Both the position numbers and the translations under genes were made by a program. Of a stretch of 64,000 nucleotides of DNA, positions 61,250 to 64,000 are shown piece by piece. Each line of letters starts with the position of its first letter. The first letter of the stretch is position 1. A model generated the notes under the pieces. It was given only the letters and a program-made list of their open reading frames with translations. It was not told the DNA's origin and did no database searches. Source of the stretch: Siphlonurus alternatus (Eukaryota > Arthropoda > Insecta > Ephemeroptera > Siphlonuridae); contig OX463787.1 in assembly GCA_949825025.1 (NCBI GenBank), forward strand, positions 17,915,707 through 17,979,706. Direction: 5' to 3'.

Positions 61250-61800
61250 TTTCTCCTATATTAACAGCCCCATTTCCAGTTTCCGTCCATTAGGCCAATG
61301 TTAAACTTTTTATCAATTTTCACGAAACTAATAAGATCACTTCAAAATTTGTATGCTACCTACTGATGGTGAGTTATAAATAATTATGAAACAAGAAACA
61401 AGAATGCAACTATAACTCCCTAAATTAGCTGGCTTGAACTTTGTAATAAAGGACCCTTATAAATGTGCATTAGACTGTATAATAAGTTACCACGAAGAAA
61501 ATTGTCAAATTACAAAATTTTTAAAAAATCAGTGAGAACACTGCTAATTAATAAGTAGTGTTGTTTTTATAGTGTAAATGCTTATTTTGCAATTTAAGTT
61601 CTAATGTTTAATGTTTTTTAATATGTTTGTTAATATGTTGTTTCTGAGGTGTCTAACCTTTCATTCAAAGTGCTGCATTTTATAATGTTTGTGTTTGTAT
61701 GCTTGGAAAATTGACGAAAAAAAAATTAAATTTGTCCTATCAAAAAGTGCCCTGTAAGTCTTGTAGCATTCAGGAAAGTCGATTCTGAGATTTCAATCAA
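61250..61800 (+). repeat. Dispersed repeat interrupted by a LINE 3' end
   Basis: 61263-61380 and 61745-61795 match 4690-4870 (TTTCCGTCCAT, AAAATTTGTATGC, GATGGTGAGTTA, AAGTCTTG...GCATTCAGG). The 360 bp between is an insertion. Confidence 0.6.
61463..61558 (+). pseudogene. C-terminal relic of a non-LTR retrotransposon ORF
   Basis: The frame reads CIRLYNKLPRRKLSNYKIFK, then KSVRTLLINK and TAG. This matches the typical LINE ending (R/K-L-Y/F-N-K/S-LP ... F-K ... L-LL). It is a 5'-truncated copy. Assigned by eye. Confidence 0.6.
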
Positions 61801-61829
61801 TTATTATTGCTCTCTTCGAAAGCCATGAT

Positions 61830-62186
<357 letters not shown>

Positions 62187-62510
62187 GATTTATTTGGTTT
62201 GTTTATTTAATTTAGTTCAAATACCTGTACAAAGACAAACATCAAGCCAGCAATAAGTAGTGGTAAAAATTACGAAACTATTATTTCCGACTGGAGAGTC
62301 CGGAAGAAAAATATTGCCTCACGTAACACCGACCGGAAGAAGTGCTAGTTGCGTGGTTTCCTCAGTGTTATTAGTCAAACTGTGGTGACTTTTGTTTCCG
62401 GATATTACAGACAACGACAAAAACGTTGAGCGTCCCTTGTAATACGACATACAGGAAAGATGTTGCCGGATGTATTTTTTTTTTAACTATGTTAACTTAT
62501 ACTTAATAAC
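62187..62510. other. Unassigned spacer
   Basis: A somewhat GC-richer stretch (TTCCGACTGGAGAGTCCGGA, CCGACCGGAAGAAGTGC) without an open frame or clear repeat ends. Possibly an old element. Confidence 0.3.
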
Positions 62511-62900
62511 GAGGTCAAGCGTGACGCAGTGCATTGACCGGTTCTCGTTAGGTCACCGAAGTCAAGCTACGTCGAGCATGGTTAGTACTTGGATGGGTGA
62601 CCATTTCAAGTAAAAGTTACGTAGCTCCCCCCCCCCCCCCCTTGGGTAAATTCGTCTTGCTTTCCACTCACTGTCAGTACAGTGATGTACGTGTGTGTGG
62701 TTCCACAGATTTTGGACATCACGTTGGTCCATTGATAAAAAGTAGAGGTGTCCGTCCTGACTGAGGTTTTCTACAGTTCCCTCAGTCTCACCTCAGCAAA
62801 TGCTGGGTCGTGTGGCCATGGCCACCATCTTTTTCCTACCTTATCTCTACCCATTACCCCGCCGCGAGCTGTAAGCTCTTAGGGGTGTATACTTGTAAAA
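62511..62900 (+). mobile_element. 5S-rRNA-derived SINE, near full length
   Basis: Starts GAGGTCAAGCGTGACGCAGT and holds GTTAGTACTTGGATGGGTGA, the AATGCTGGG block and the GAGCTGTAAGCTCTTAGGGG tail. Same strand as the copy at 56134; slightly more diverged. Confidence 0.88.
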
Positions 62901-62984
62901 ACTAAAAAGATAAAAAAAATAATATATATAAAATTCAAAAATGTAATATCTCACGCATATACTAAAAAACAAACAAAAAAAACA

Positions 62985-63205
62985 ACTCTTAATAAAATTT
63001 GGCTGAATTTTTGACATCTTATATTCAGTGGATTTTTGACGCCTTTTCAGGTGTTTCGTATGTTTGACTACTTTGACTACTGCAGTATTCAGTAGTCAGC
63101 CTATACTGTCAATATATAGCTCATACTGACTGCTGAAAATACGCAAAATAATGATCCATTGAATATAAGATGTCAAAAATTCAGCCAAATTTTATTAAGA
63201 ATATA
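62985..63205. repeat. Palindromic repeat
   Basis: TCTTAATAAAATTTGGCTGA and its inverse TCAGCCAAATTTTATTAAGA lie about 200 bp apart, with ATCTTATATTCA inside; the centre has TATACTGTCAATATATAGC. MITE-like. Confidence 0.7.
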
Positions 63206-64000
63206 TATTATACATCATGTATAATATATATCACTTCTCTGGCAGTAAAATTTGCACAAAGTAGCTATCAAGAAAATATCAAGAAATGAAATTTAAAAAA
63301 AATAATAATAATAGGCACTTATGTATACTATAGGATACTGTACTATACCGTCTACACATTACCGCTATATCGCGACTATACTGCCAAGTAGTGAGTGAGA
63401 AAAATTGAACATATTAAATAAAAGTATTATCTTGTTTGCGATTATTTAATTGTTATATATTTTAATATATAGTGCATGTGAATTATTCATTAAAATCAAT
63501 TTAATAAAACAATATTATTTTGTTCCTTTGTTTATTATTTTATTTGAATTACCAAACTACATCTCAGTTTAAATAACGTAAATTATTCAATTTGTTACTT
63601 AATATAAAAAATTTAAGTAAAAGCTAAATATAATCAATAATTATACCTAAATTTGAATTCATAATTTTTTATTGCCTTACGATTGTATGTGCAACAATAT
63701 AAGCACATCAATAAATTTAATGTTCTTCAATGACATGTTGCAATGTACGTCCATATTTTAATTACATAATAAAACAAGAAACACAAACATGAAATTTAAT
63801 AATGACATGACACTAATGATTTCAATATATCCAATGATTTATTTGTAAATAAATCAATTTAAATATAAATTTAATAAAATATTTATTCCTTGCAATTTTC
63901 ATACAGCCTCTATATAAAAATAATAAAAATTACTAAAATATATTTTTTATTGAATATCTAATTAAAAAAAAATATTTCAAAACTGTTTTCACAGCCATGT
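63206..64000. other. AT-rich DNA at the window end
   Basis: No gene, clear repeat boundary or RNA gene recognised. Confidence 0.4.

Overview
The window is AT-rich (roughly 65-70% A+T by eye) metazoan nuclear DNA: short exons with GT-AG introns, TATA-box promoters, AATAAA signals, dinucleotide to pentanucleotide microsatellites, a 5S-rRNA-derived SINE and many foldback DNA transposons. An invertebrate is the most natural reading. I cannot fix the phylum from sequence alone.

The host content is a cluster of seven related small secreted-peptide precursor genes that I do not recognise as a named family. Each complete gene has four coding exons joined by phase-0 introns: exon 1 (8 codons) starts the signal peptide, exon 2 completes it, exon 3 is an acidic propeptide, and exon 4 carries the end of the propeptide, a basic cleavage site (EKR, TRR or KKR) and a hydrophobic C-terminal peptide of 18-24 residues. 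Genes A (exon 4 only, 258-401), B (5138-10205) and C (28924-31851) are on the plus strand. Genes D, E and F (34511-37762, 39819-42845, 44931-48181) and G (49585-58639) are on the minus strand. A, B, C and G form one subfamily (alpha, signal starting MKLSLA). D, E and F form a second (beta, starting MKIHL). Signal and propeptide are conserved while the presumed mature peptide differs strongly between paralogues, as in many antimicrobial-peptide and venom-peptide families. The function is inferred.

Layout. 1-5100: gene A exon 4 and its 3' flank. 5138-10205: gene B. 10206-12762: a duplicate of the gene A flank. 12763-27290: a 14.5-kb PIF/Harbinger DNA transposon with 208-bp terminal inverted repeats, a Myb/SANT-like gene and a three-exon HARBI1-like transposase, stuffed with nested insertions. 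27294-28923: remaining flank and promoter of gene C. 28924-31851: gene C. 32921-48715: three tandem units of 5.1-5.4 kb, each holding one beta gene. 49585-58639: gene G, with a 5.4-kb palindrome in intron 3. 58640-64000: repeats only.

The window keeps its own history. The flank of gene A preserves the empty site of the Harbinger element, the three beta units differ by individual MITE insertions, and the tandem junctions lie inside a MITE. Harbinger, hAT-like, Mutator-like and Tc1/mariner-like insertions can be told apart by target-site duplications. The cluster appears to have grown by segmental duplication in a transposon-dense neighbourhood.
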